15,839 nt of DNA from Candidatus Magasanikbacteria bacterium RIFCSPLOWO2_02_FULL_44_11 (GCA_001783035.1 MFQK01000038.1:1-15839); one strand, 5' to 3'; counted from the first letter of the stretch, positions 5,385 to 13,072 are shown. Made by a program: numbers and translations. Notes: generated by a model not told the origin, from the sequence alone.

Positions 5385-6521
5385 ATGCAAAAGAAAAAGA
5401 ATCTTATTTTTGTTTCATTGGATACAGTACGGGCAGATGTTGCGTACAGTGGAAAATTCGAAGCAATAGAAAGACTAAGAAATGCAGGTGTTACATTTTT
5501 AAATACTATTTCTTCTTCTCCGCTTACACCAGTCAGCCACTCTACTGTTTTTACGGGGTTACAGCCGTTTAATCACGGTGTCCGCCACCTTTTTAAAGAA
5601 CAAATAAATAAAGATGTTCCGGTCTTAGCAGAGATACTAAAATCAGAGGGATACAAAACCGGAGCAATTGTGTCCTGTCCGGGGATGAATAGATGGTATG
5701 GGTTCTCCCGCGGATTTGACCACTATGATGATGAGATACCGCTTTTAGATGACGGGAGCGACCCGCTTCAAACGGTTGATGTAAAAAAACGAGGTACGGC
5801 GCTTAAACGAGCTGAGGTTGTCATTGACAGAGCAATACAGTGGATCTCAAAAAATAAAAATGAACATCCTTTCTTTGCCTTTCTACATTTTTTTGATGCT
5901 CACTGGCCGTATGAAGCGCCTAAGAAATTTGCAGGCGATAACGTATACGAAGAGGAGGTTGCATATTCAGCTCATCATTTCGGTTTATTTATGAAAAGAA
6001 TGGAAGAAATGAATCTTCTATTAAACACAACAGTTGTTTGCTTTTCTGATCACGGTGAAGATCTTGATGGTATGTATCCGAATGATAAGGGTGGAGAAAA
6101 ACTTGGACATCCTGAAGAATTGGGACATGGGTGCTTACTTTATGATCAGACACAGAAAGTTGTTTTAATCATAAAAGATTCCTCATTAAAAGAGGGGATA
6201 AATATTGAAGAGCAAGTAAGATTGGTTGACATCATGCCGACAACGCTTGAATTATTAGACATTCAGAAAAGTGATTTTTCTTTTGATGGTGTATCTATAT
6301 TACCCGTAATTGATGGTGAGAAATTAAATCTACCCGCATACTCTGAAACTTTCTATCCGGAAGAGCAAACAGCTGCCACCGGTGGGAAGTTTTCAGAAAC
6401 ACGCAACAAGAAGTCAATACGTATCAAAAACTCCGAAAAGATTATTACCCATCTCAGTAGTGACTACATTGAGGTTTATGATTTGAAGCAAGATCCTAAT
6501 GAGATAAAAAACATTTTTTGA
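5385..6521 (+). CDS. Alkaline-phosphatase-superfamily (sulfatase-like) hydrolase 1, Thr nucleophile
   Basis: 378 residues, no signal peptide, so probably cytoplasmic. The start LIFVSLDTVRADV carries the metal-binding Asp13. SPLTPVSHSTVFTG (45-58) aligns with the CxPSRxxxxTG sulfatase signature, but Thr48 replaces the Cys/Ser that becomes formylglycine and His52 replaces the Arg. GFSRGFDHY (106-114), DAHWPY (171-176) and FSDHGEDL (220-227) are the remaining conserved metal or substrate elements, and GHG (247-249) lies where the last His ligand is expected. Without the Cys/Ser it should not be a classical sulfatase. Thr-nucleophile members of this superfamily act on phosphomono- or diesters, or transfer phosphoglycerol-type groups. 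The C-terminus (DYIEVYDLKQDPNEIKNIF) is the typical family ending, so the gene is full length. It is the first of a tandem pair. Confidence 0.85.
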   Translation: MQKKKNLIFVSLDTVRADVAYSGKFEAIERLRNAGVTFLNTISSSPLTPVSHSTVFTGLQPFNHGVRHLFKEQINKDVPVLAEILKSEGYKTGAIVSCPGMNRWYGFSRGFDHYDDEIPLLDDGSDPLQTVDVKKRGTALKRAEVVIDRAIQWISKNKNEHPFFAFLHFFDAHWPYEAPKKFAGDNVYEEEVAYSAHHFGLFMKRMEEMNLLLNTTVVCFSDHGEDLDGMYPNDKGGEKLGHPEELGHGCLLYDQTQKVVLIIKDSSLKEGINIEEQVRLVDIMPTTLELLDIQKSDFSFDGVSILPVIDGEKLNLPAYSETFYPEEQTAATGGKFSETRNKKSIRIKNSEKIITHLSSDYIEVYDLKQDPNEIKNIF

Positions 6522-6526
6522 GATTT

Positions 6527-7915
6527 ATGAAAAAGATGATCAATCATATTGTTTTAATATCTCTCGATAACCTTAGAGGCGATAGTTTTGGTCCAGATAA
6601 ATATAAGTATCTACCTGCAAATATTCGGGAGAATTTAAAGAGCGGAAGTCATTTGATGGAAGAATTGGCTGCGGAAGGTTTGAATTTCAGAAATTGTTTC
6701 AGCGCAGCTCCTTTTACCACAGCGTCTCATGCATCCATATTTACTGGTTTTTTACCTCTTCATCATGGTGTGTTTGAGTACTTTAATTCAGACATGAAGG
6801 AGAAAACATTATTTGAGTATGCGCAGAAGGAGGGGTTTTCGACCATTTTTCAAACCGATTTTCCGATGATTCTTGGTGAGCCAATTGGTTTTACGCGTGG
6901 CATTGATAAATATTATATCGAAGATGAGTACGCTGCGCTTGAAGAATTGAGGTCACATATTCATTCAAAATCCGTTTCTTTTTTTCATTTTGGAGGCATC
7001 CATTACCCATATGGTTTTCATACATTGAAATTTGGTGGAGATGATTATAGAAAAAAAGTTCAAAATCTTGAAAAAGAGTTAGATATAGATAAGAACAAAC
7101 TTCCGAAAGACCAATTTGATGAAGCAGATCGTATGGGAGAGGACAAAGATTTGCTTTTTAGGTATAAAAGAATCGTCGAGCATCTTTATGCGCGGAAAGA
7201 CTTTAAAAGATTAACAGAACTTTATTTTGAAGGTATTGATTATTTTTTAGAGCACCGATTTCGTTCGTTTATAGTAGAGTTACGAAAAGTATTAGAGAAT
7301 TCCAATCATTTGATTGTGTTGTTTGGTGATCATGGCGAAGATTGGTCCGATGATAGTAAGGGGCATTATAAATCGCTAACTCCGGGCGTGCTCCATGTGC
7401 CATTGATTATTTTAGGAAGTGATATTGTGCAGGGTGTTATTGAAAGTAATGTACGCACAATAGATATCGCCCCGACAATATTAAATGTACTTGGCATAGA
7501 AGTTGCAAATATCATGGACGGGGTTGTTTTAGATATTCAGAACCCAATTGAGATTGAAAAAAACGAAATGACGAGTATTGCTCAAGTCTGGCTTGGTGTT
7601 GGCAAACAAGAACTCATCTCACATATTGATAGTGCTCATCGTAATAAAGGATTTACCGAAAAGATGAAAACAATTAAAAGAGGTGAAAGTATTATTAAAC
7701 ATGATTACCAATTGGTAAGGAAGTTTGATAAGCAGGGACAACTCGAAAACGAAAAGATGGTTTCATTATCTGGATCCCCAGTACCTAACGATGTGACGGA
7801 ACAGCTTCTTAAAGAACTGGAAGAATACAATAAAACGTCTCTGAATATTGATCGAAAAAATCTGACAGACGATTCAATTAGAGAACAATTGAAGTTGTTG
7901 GGATACAATATTTAA
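6527..7915 (+). CDS. Alkaline-phosphatase-superfamily (sulfatase-like) hydrolase 2, Thr nucleophile, with inserted helical segment
   Basis: 462 residues from the ATG at 6527, five bases after the preceding stop; a TTG at 6518 overlapping that stop is a less likely start. Same superfamily as the preceding gene: IVLISLDNLRGDSF with Asp14, APFTTASHASIFTG (61-74) with Thr64 as the likely nucleophile, GIHYPYGFH (157-165) and LFGDHGEDW (265-273), followed by KGHYKS and LHVPLII. Compared with its neighbour it has a charged, Lys/Glu-rich stretch of about 70-80 residues between the GIHYPYG and GDHGED motifs (~170-245), predicted helical, and a longer C-terminal tail. There is no signal peptide. The two proteins are clearly related but diverged, which fits different substrates or a heteromeric enzyme rather than a recent duplication. 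The substrate is unknown. Confidence 0.85.
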   Translation: MKKMINHIVLISLDNLRGDSFGPDKYKYLPANIRENLKSGSHLMEELAAEGLNFRNCFSAAPFTTASHASIFTGFLPLHHGVFEYFNSDMKEKTLFEYAQKEGFSTIFQTDFPMILGEPIGFTRGIDKYYIEDEYAALEELRSHIHSKSVSFFHFGGIHYPYGFHTLKFGGDDYRKKVQNLEKELDIDKNKLPKDQFDEADRMGEDKDLLFRYKRIVEHLYARKDFKRLTELYFEGIDYFLEHRFRSFIVELRKVLENSNHLIVLFGDHGEDWSDDSKGHYKSLTPGVLHVPLIILGSDIVQGVIESNVRTIDIAPTILNVLGIEVANIMDGVVLDIQNPIEIEKNEMTSIAQVWLGVGKQELISHIDSAHRNKGFTEKMKTIKRGESIIKHDYQLVRKFDKQGQLENEKMVSLSGSPVPNDVTEQLLKELEEYNKTSLNIDRKNLTDDSIREQLKLLGYNI

Positions 7916-7931
7916 TTGTGAGGCCATTTTT

Positions 7932-10223
7932 ATGAGCATGAAATACAATATGAACAACGATATATTAAATGATGATTACTGTCATAAATTAGAACTGAAG
8001 CCATATTCCTTTTTTGATATGGCCAAAATGCTTCAGATTTCTGCTTCAAGGATAGCACCTGTTGAGAGAGATATTTTTTCTAAGTATCTTTTGTTCTTGC
8101 GAAGGGATTATCTCATTCAGGAGGTATGTGCAAAGCCGCAATCTGACTATGCTAAGGCATTGGTGGGTATTTTCTCAATATCTCCATTCATTGTTCAAGA
8201 AATTGTTTCAACTAAAGGAGTAAACATATTTTTGGCGCGGGATGCAGCTCGTGACTTTGTTACTGCACAGATAATGGACACACTCGGTCTCAAAAAAAAC
8301 GAATCTTACATACTGTATTTTTCACGAAAGAATCTGAAGAATGTTTATAGTATTACCACTAAGTTAATTTGTGAGGCAAGGATTAATCATCTTGATGAGC
8401 GGGAATTATATAGAAAAATGAATGAAGAATTTATCGTAAACGCGCCATTTAGAGATGAGGTGACCAACGCTTATTCTATTTTAGAAAGATGCGGCATGCT
8501 TAACTATGAAGAAATTAGATTTATTGACACATGGGCATCTGGAACTATCTTTTATGCATTACATTTTATTATAAAGCTTTTTGATGAGTGTAAATATGAA
8601 AAAGGTAAACTCGTGAATAAAAGGAATCCTCTCAATCATAAAGTATCATTTGCTGTGGCAAATAATAAAGAGCGAGTCATGGTTGTCGAAACACCCTATG
8701 ATTATTTGCATGTGGAGTCAGAATTTAATAGCTGGTGGAAATTGCCAAAAGCATTTTATAAACATTATAAATATGAAAAAAAATCACCGATATTCATCCG
8801 ATCATTTAATTGTAATAGTATAAATATACAACAGATACAAGATTGGTATCGTTCCTATGGTATACCTTTTTTATACAACATACAGCCACGAGATTTTTGT
8901 GATTTACTTACGGCACAAATATATAAAGGTTTGAATCACTTTGGGTCTCTTAATTTTGGGCACCCTATTGAATGGGACGATGATAAGAAGCAAATTGTGG
9001 CTTCCTCTAATGCCAAGAAGATCGGGAACATAATGCGAAACATGTTTCTTATCAATGCAGTTATTGGATATCAAAATAATTATACAAAACCAATTAAACA
9101 GAAAAAAATTCAAAGAGCAACAAAGGAGCAAAGAATTCCTCTTTTAGTAAAGAAATTTGGTTTAACTAAATACAAGGCATCTATGCTTGATAGAGTAATG
9201 TATGACAATAATGAACATGTGACGACTTGCCATTCGTCAATGATTGGGAATCTTGTGCAGAATATAATTATAACCATGAATTTTTTTGGATATAGAACTA
9301 TTGCAGAGATGTCGCATGCCGAAAACTATAATTTTCAGTATTATTTGAATGGTATTAAATCTATCCCAACACACGAATATAAAGAGAATCTAAATATTTT
9401 AAGTTCAGTGTATACAAAAAAGATAGTACAGAAGATGCTCTTACAAGATACATATTATTTTGTAAAGGATGTATTGCAAGCGAAACAAATGAAGATAAAT
9501 CTTCACCGAAAAATAGAAACGATAGTTTTTGATATTGATGGAACGCTAACTCCTATAGAAGAAGGTGTTGAGTTGATAGCAAAATGTATAGAAAGAAACA
9601 TGAATATTGCTTTTATAACAGGAAGGCCAAGATCTTTCTGTAAACAAATGGCAGACGATTTAAGCAAGAAAATTCCTGTTCAGTTTAAAAACGCCACCGA
9701 TAATATACTTTTTTATTGTTCTAATGGATCGGAGGCTTTTTCTGTTAAAGGCAATATATATAAAAAAAGAGAAAGCATCCCTATAAATATAAAAAGAAAA
9801 CTTTATAAGTTATTTAATACAATGGATTTGAAAATCACATCCGAAAGAGATTATCGTATTATCGCAACATATAAAGGTACTGATAATAATGCAAATAGAC
9901 TTTTTGCTTACATGGAGAAGATAAAAGAAGAAGTTAAGGATTCTGAACTCGGCGTATACTTGATAAAATGGAACATGGTAAATCTTGATAAAAATCTACC
10001 ATTTAATTCTATAGATATTTGTTCATCTAGCAAAAAAATAGCTCTCGCACATTTGTTGCAAAACGAAAGTTTTAAAAACTATATGGTTATTGGGGATGAC
10101 CCAGAAAATTCAGATAGAGAAATAATCGGGAAGAACGATATGTCGGTGGAGGGATATGGCATTTCCAAAACGAGAGCAGTCATCAATTATATTTTAGCTA
10201 ACAGAAAAGTTAAAACACCATGA
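7932..10223 (+). CDS. Two-domain protein: uncharacterised PRTase-like/COG5610-like region fused to a C-terminal HAD phosphatase
   Basis: 763 residues. GTGAGG at 7918-7923 serves the ATG at 7932. The C-terminal ~240 residues form a HAD phosphatase of the Cof type: FDIDGTLT (533-540; nucleophile Asp534, acid/base Asp536), ITGRP (562-566), a Lys pair (701-702) and IGDDPENSDRE (720-730). The first ~390 residues are not a family I can name firmly. GVNIFLARDAARDF (96-109), YILYFSRKNLKN (126-137) and IRFIDTWASGT (195-205) recall the ..F.sRDg.. / SR / vDiGwsGT pattern of COG5610-type predicted enzymes of polysaccharide clusters. The last motif also resembles the PRPP loop of type I phosphoribosyltransferases with its second Asp changed to Thr. 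Residues 390-520 are Lys-rich and unassigned. Composition is the most AT-rich in the window together with the next gene (near 20% GC in sampled lines). Confidence 0.7.
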   Translation: MSMKYNMNNDILNDDYCHKLELKPYSFFDMAKMLQISASRIAPVERDIFSKYLLFLRRDYLIQEVCAKPQSDYAKALVGIFSISPFIVQEIVSTKGVNIFLARDAARDFVTAQIMDTLGLKKNESYILYFSRKNLKNVYSITTKLICEARINHLDERELYRKMNEEFIVNAPFRDEVTNAYSILERCGMLNYEEIRFIDTWASGTIFYALHFIIKLFDECKYEKGKLVNKRNPLNHKVSFAVANNKERVMVVETPYDYLHVESEFNSWWKLPKAFYKHYKYEKKSPIFIRSFNCNSINIQQIQDWYRSYGIPFLYNIQPRDFCDLLTAQIYKGLNHFGSLNFGHPIEWDDDKKQIVASSNAKKIGNIMRNMFLINAVIGYQNNYTKPIKQKKIQRATKEQRIPLLVKKFGLTKYKASMLDRVMYDNNEHVTTCHSSMIGNLVQNIIITMNFFGYRTIAEMSHAENYNFQYYLNGIKSIPTHEYKENLNILSSVYTKKIVQKMLLQDTYYFVKDVLQAKQMKINLHRKIETIVFDIDGTLTPIEEGVELIAKCIERNMNIAFITGRPRSFCKQMADDLSKKIPVQFKNATDNILFYCSNGSEAFSVKGNIYKKRESIPINIKRKLYKLFNTMDLKITSERDYRIIATYKGTDNNANRLFAYMEKIKEEVKDSELGVYLIKWNMVNLDKNLPFNSIDICSSSKKIALAHLLQNESFKNYMVIGDDPENSDREIIGKNDMSVEGYGISKTRAVINYILANRKVKTP

Positions 10224-10224
10224 T

Positions 10225-11025
10225 ATGAAAAATGACTACGACAACACGATAGTCGCCTTTATCAAAAAACACCTACAAAAAGAAAAGGTTCTGGCGGTTT
10301 TAGTTACTGGTAGTTTTGCCAAAGGAACAAATGATAAGGATTCAGACCTTGATATACAAATTATCACATCGAATAGATCTAAATATAGAAAAAGAGGGAA
10401 TGTTGTTATGGACGGGGTTTTAATTGAATACTGTATTAATCCTTATAATCAGGTAAAAAAATACTTGGAGATAGACGCAAAACATAACAACCCCATGATG
10501 TGCATTGCTTTGTTGGAAGGAAAAATTATTTTTGAAAAATATAAATCCGCGTCACTTTTAAAGGAATATGCCGCCGCATGTCTTAGGAATGAATATAATT
10601 CGATCAATAAAGATAGGATATCTTTTAATAAGTATGTATTAGCGGATACTTTAAATAAAATGAACTCATTGTATAAAAAACATAGAGATGATTTTCCGTT
10701 TCTATATTATATAAATCTGAAACTAATCTATGAAACATATGCGGTTTTTCTTCAGCAGTCATTACTGAAGGAACCTATGTTAAAAGATTATTTTGAGGGT
10801 AATGTACGATTTAACCATGTTCTGAAAGATTTCATCGATAAAAAATTCGCAAAAATGTTTCTGTTGGCGATGGTTAGCAAAAATTCGCAAGATCAAATAG
10901 TAAAGTATAGAGAGTTGACTCAATATGTATTAGATAAGATGGGAGGGTTTAGCCTTGATGGGTGGTCGTTAAGGATTCCTGTTGATTATGGCAACAAAAT
11001 GGATAAGCGTACGCGAATATTTTAA
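10225..11025 (+). CDS. Nucleotidyltransferase-fold protein (MNT/aminoglycoside-NTase-like)
   Basis: 266 residues. VLVTGSFAKGTNDKDSDLDI (25-44) is the GSX10DXD signature of the polymerase-beta nucleotidyltransferase superfamily: Gly29-Ser30 bind the triphosphate, and Asp41 and Asp43 bind metal. The third acidic residue is probably Glu68 in VLIEYCIN. The key residues are intact, so it should be active. The C-terminal ~190 residues are helical, as in stand-alone transferases that add NMP to a small molecule or protein. ATG follows the preceding stop by one base, pointing to translational coupling with the HAD fusion protein. It could adenylylate the transported compound or a product of the neighbouring enzymes, or act as a MNT-type antitoxin; no HEPN partner is seen next to it, which argues against the last. 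The end may overlap the start of the permease gene. Confidence 0.8.
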   Translation: MKNDYDNTIVAFIKKHLQKEKVLAVLVTGSFAKGTNDKDSDLDIQIITSNRSKYRKRGNVVMDGVLIEYCINPYNQVKKYLEIDAKHNNPMMCIALLEGKIIFEKYKSASLLKEYAAACLRNEYNSINKDRISFNKYVLADTLNKMNSLYKKHRDDFPFLYYINLKLIYETYAVFLQQSLLKEPMLKDYFEGNVRFNHVLKDFIDKKFAKMFLLAMVSKNSQDQIVKYRELTQYVLDKMGGFSLDGWSLRIPVDYGNKMDKRTRIF

Positions 11026-11809
11026 GCTTATGGCAACTTTTATATTTACAAAACACCGTGCACAAGACCTACTGATAAAGCTGTCATCAATACTTTCGGT
11101 ACTACTTTTTTGGCACATATTGTTGATCCTTGTATTTCCTGCAAATACTATTCTCCCTACTCCGAGTGAAGTTTTTATAGCGTTATTGGACATAGTGACT
11201 AAGGGAGATATCTTCGCACATGTTTTCGCCAGCTTGATACGAGTTGTTGTTGGTTTTTTGATTGCTACATTTATTGGAGTAGGACTTGCTTTGGTTGCTG
11301 GATATTATAAAAAAGTCGGCATCTTTCTTAACCCACTAATTGAATTTTTGCGTCCCATCCCACCAATTGCATGGATACCGATCGCAATATTAATTTTTGG
11401 TCTCGGCAATACATCAGCATATTTTATTGTTTTTATGGGTGCTTTCTTTCCAATATTTACCAATAGCTTTTTCGGCGTTAACTCTTTACCTGCTATTTAC
11501 GAAAATGTTGCCCGTTCTTTCGAAATAAAAAAGTCAATTTTTGTTAAAGAGATACTTTTAAAATTTTCTTTGCCGTACATCTTTACAGGTTTGAAAATAG
11601 GTATTGGTATGGCATGGATGAGTGTCATAGCTGCTGAACTTATTGGAGCGCAATCCGGTTTAGGGTATTTTATACAGCTCAATAGACTTTTACTAAGAAC
11701 TGATAATGTTATCGCTGGTATGATTTTGATTGGGGTTATTGGGTATGTTCTAAGTTGGCTTTTGTTGACAGTGGAGAAAAAAATAATTCCATGGGGTAAT
11801 AGAAAATAA
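10988..11809 (+). CDS. ABC importer permease, SsuC/TauC/NrtB type
   Basis: 273 residues from the ATG at 10988, which has AAGGA at 10971-10975; this overlaps the upstream gene by 38 bases. An ATG at 11030, four bases after that gene's stop, is an alternative start. Five to six hydrophobic helices are visible (about 33-50, 84-106, 125-140, 142-162, 203-217, 243-262). LRPIPPIAWIPIAILIFGLG (121-140) is the hallmark of permeases that pair with taurine/sulfonate/nitrate-type binding proteins. The segment around ARSFEIKKSIFVKEILLKF (175-193) is the coupling-helix (EAA-like) loop that contacts the ATPase. Only one permease gene is present, so the channel should be a homodimer. It works with the binding protein at 4352 and the ATPase directly downstream. 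Confidence 0.9.
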   Translation: MATKWISVREYFKLMATFIFTKHRAQDLLIKLSSILSVLLFWHILLILVFPANTILPTPSEVFIALLDIVTKGDIFAHVFASLIRVVVGFLIATFIGVGLALVAGYYKKVGIFLNPLIEFLRPIPPIAWIPIAILIFGLGNTSAYFIVFMGAFFPIFTNSFFGVNSLPAIYENVARSFEIKKSIFVKEILLKFSLPYIFTGLKIGIGMAWMSVIAAELIGAQSGLGYFIQLNRLLLRTDNVIAGMILIGVIGYVLSWLLLTVEKKIIPWGNRK

Positions 11810-11812
11810 TTT

Positions 11813-12547
11813 ATGCTGAAGCTAAAAAATCTCTCACATCATTACAATAATCAGTCACGAAATATTAAAATTTCAGTACTAGAGAAGATCAATCTTTCAA
11901 TAAATGAAGGAGAATTTGTCTCAATTGTAGGAAAATCAGGTTGTGGAAAAACAACATTAGTAAACATAGTGGCAGGATATATACAACCAACCGGTGGCAG
12001 TATTTTTGTGAATGCTGAGAAAGTTATTACTCCAGGTAAAGATAGAATCGTAATCAACCAAGCACATGACCTTTTTGATTGGATGACGGTATATCAAAAT
12101 ATGAGACTTGTGAGTAATGATGATAATGATATTAATAAGTATCTTTCAATGACAAGGCTCAGTGAGTTTGCTGATGCATATCCCTACGAACTTTCGGGTG
12201 GCATGAAGAAGAGATTATCCCTTGCCAGGGCACTGGTTGTTGACCCAAAATTTATTATAATGGATGAACCCTTTAATTCTCTCGATTATCAATTGAGAGA
12301 AAAACTCCAAGAAGAATTACTAGATATTGTTAGGAAATCAAAAAAAACTATTTTATTCGTTACGCACGATATAGAAGAAGCGGTATTTTTATCAGATAGA
12401 GTCATTGTGCTCTCAGGTAAACCGACACAGATTAAAAAAGAAATCATTGTTTCTTTGCCAAAGAATAGAGACTCTTCAATAAGAGATTCTATGGAATTTA
12501 TTCATCTTAAAAATATAATCAAGTCAGAAATACAAGAGGTCATTTAG
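11813..12547 (+). CDS. ABC importer ATP-binding protein, SsuB/TauB/NrtD type
   Basis: 244 residues, starting three bases after the permease stop. All ATPase motifs are intact: Walker A GKSGCGKTT (40-48), Q-loop Gln83 in INQAHDLFDWMTVYQNM, signature LSGGMKKR (127-134), Walker B FIIMDEP (147-153) with catalytic Glu152, D-loop SLD, and the switch His185 in FVTHDIEEA. The Q-loop context (LFDWMTV, compare LLPWLTV of TauB) places it in the sulfonate/taurine/nitrate subgroup. It is the last gene of the operon. The usual length of ~240-260 residues shows it is complete. It acts as a homodimer on the cytoplasmic face of the permease. Confidence 0.93.
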   Translation: MLKLKNLSHHYNNQSRNIKISVLEKINLSINEGEFVSIVGKSGCGKTTLVNIVAGYIQPTGGSIFVNAEKVITPGKDRIVINQAHDLFDWMTVYQNMRLVSNDDNDINKYLSMTRLSEFADAYPYELSGGMKKRLSLARALVVDPKFIIMDEPFNSLDYQLREKLQEELLDIVRKSKKTILFVTHDIEEAVFLSDRVIVLSGKPTQIKKEIIVSLPKNRDSSIRDSMEFIHLKNIIKSEIQEVI

Positions 12548-12680
12548 CGTAGTTGCAGGGTTGTATTTCTCGTCCCGCCGTCCGTCCGCCGAAAAGTTTT
12601 GGGGGCAAAGCCCAAGCGGGCGGGTAAAAAGGAAGGGGGTTGGGGGGAATTCCGCTTTTCTCTTGCTCAATCAAAATGAG

Positions 12681-12832
12681 GCCAGTCCCGCCACCTTGCT
12701 TTTCAAAGCAAGACGCCACAGAAAAATACTCTTTTCATTAGGAGAAGAAAAAATCCGGCGCGCGCAAAATAAAAAGAGCAAAGAGTATTTTTCTGTGGTG
12801 TGGCGAGCAAGGCGCGCAGTGGCGGGGCTGGC
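12681..12832. repeat. 152-bp imperfect palindrome, MITE- or REP-like
   Basis: The inner arms 12716-12734 and 12780-12798 are perfectly complementary over 19 bp. The outer arms 12681-12694 and 12819-12832 match over 14 bp with one difference that still allows a wobble pair. CTTGCT (12695-12700) also pairs with AGCAAG (12806-12811). A second local hairpin (12695-12702 with 12705-12712) lies in the left arm. The 8-base word TTGCTCAA occurs on both sides, at 12663-12670 and 12849-12856. It could end transcription of the ABC operon or be a non-autonomous mobile element. Confidence 0.8.
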
Positions 12833-12891
12833 TTCCTTAGTTGGGGTTTTGCTCAAAGAATGTTCGAACTTCGTCCAAAAAACACCGCCAT

Positions 12892-13012
12892 CCCACTTCG
12901 CTCCTTCAGAGCTACGTTAGGGATTTTCACGGTTCGCACGAGCGACGTGGGATGCCCCCAACGAAGTCCCAAATGAAGTTCAGCTTGGCTGAACGAAATG
13001 GGACGAAGTGGG
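12892..13012. repeat. Inverted repeat enclosing a nested hairpin
   Basis: CCCACTTCG (12892-12900) is complementary to CGAAGTGGG (13004-13012). Inside, GTCCCA (12966-12971) pairs with TGGGAC (12999-13004), enclosing a perfect 7-bp stem GTTCAGC/GCTGAAC (12978-12984 with 12988-12994, loop TTG). ACGAAGT is repeated directly at 12961-12967 and 13003-13009. Confidence 0.65.
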
Positions 13013-13072
13013 GCGTGTTTATTAATGACCGGCGTGGCTTTTCCTGTGGATAACGAGATTTTGCGTGGCATA

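Noticed and set aside
5385..7915. Operon as a sulfate-ester/sulfonate scavenging system
   Set aside because: The importer subfamily and the sulfatase fold suggest it at first, but both hydrolases lack the formylglycine Cys/Ser and lack signal peptides, and no desulfonating oxygenase is present.
12561..12920. A 119-codon plus-strand frame after the ABC operon
   Set aside because: It runs through both arms of the 152-bp palindrome, is low in complexity, and has no domain-like pattern or ribosome binding site.
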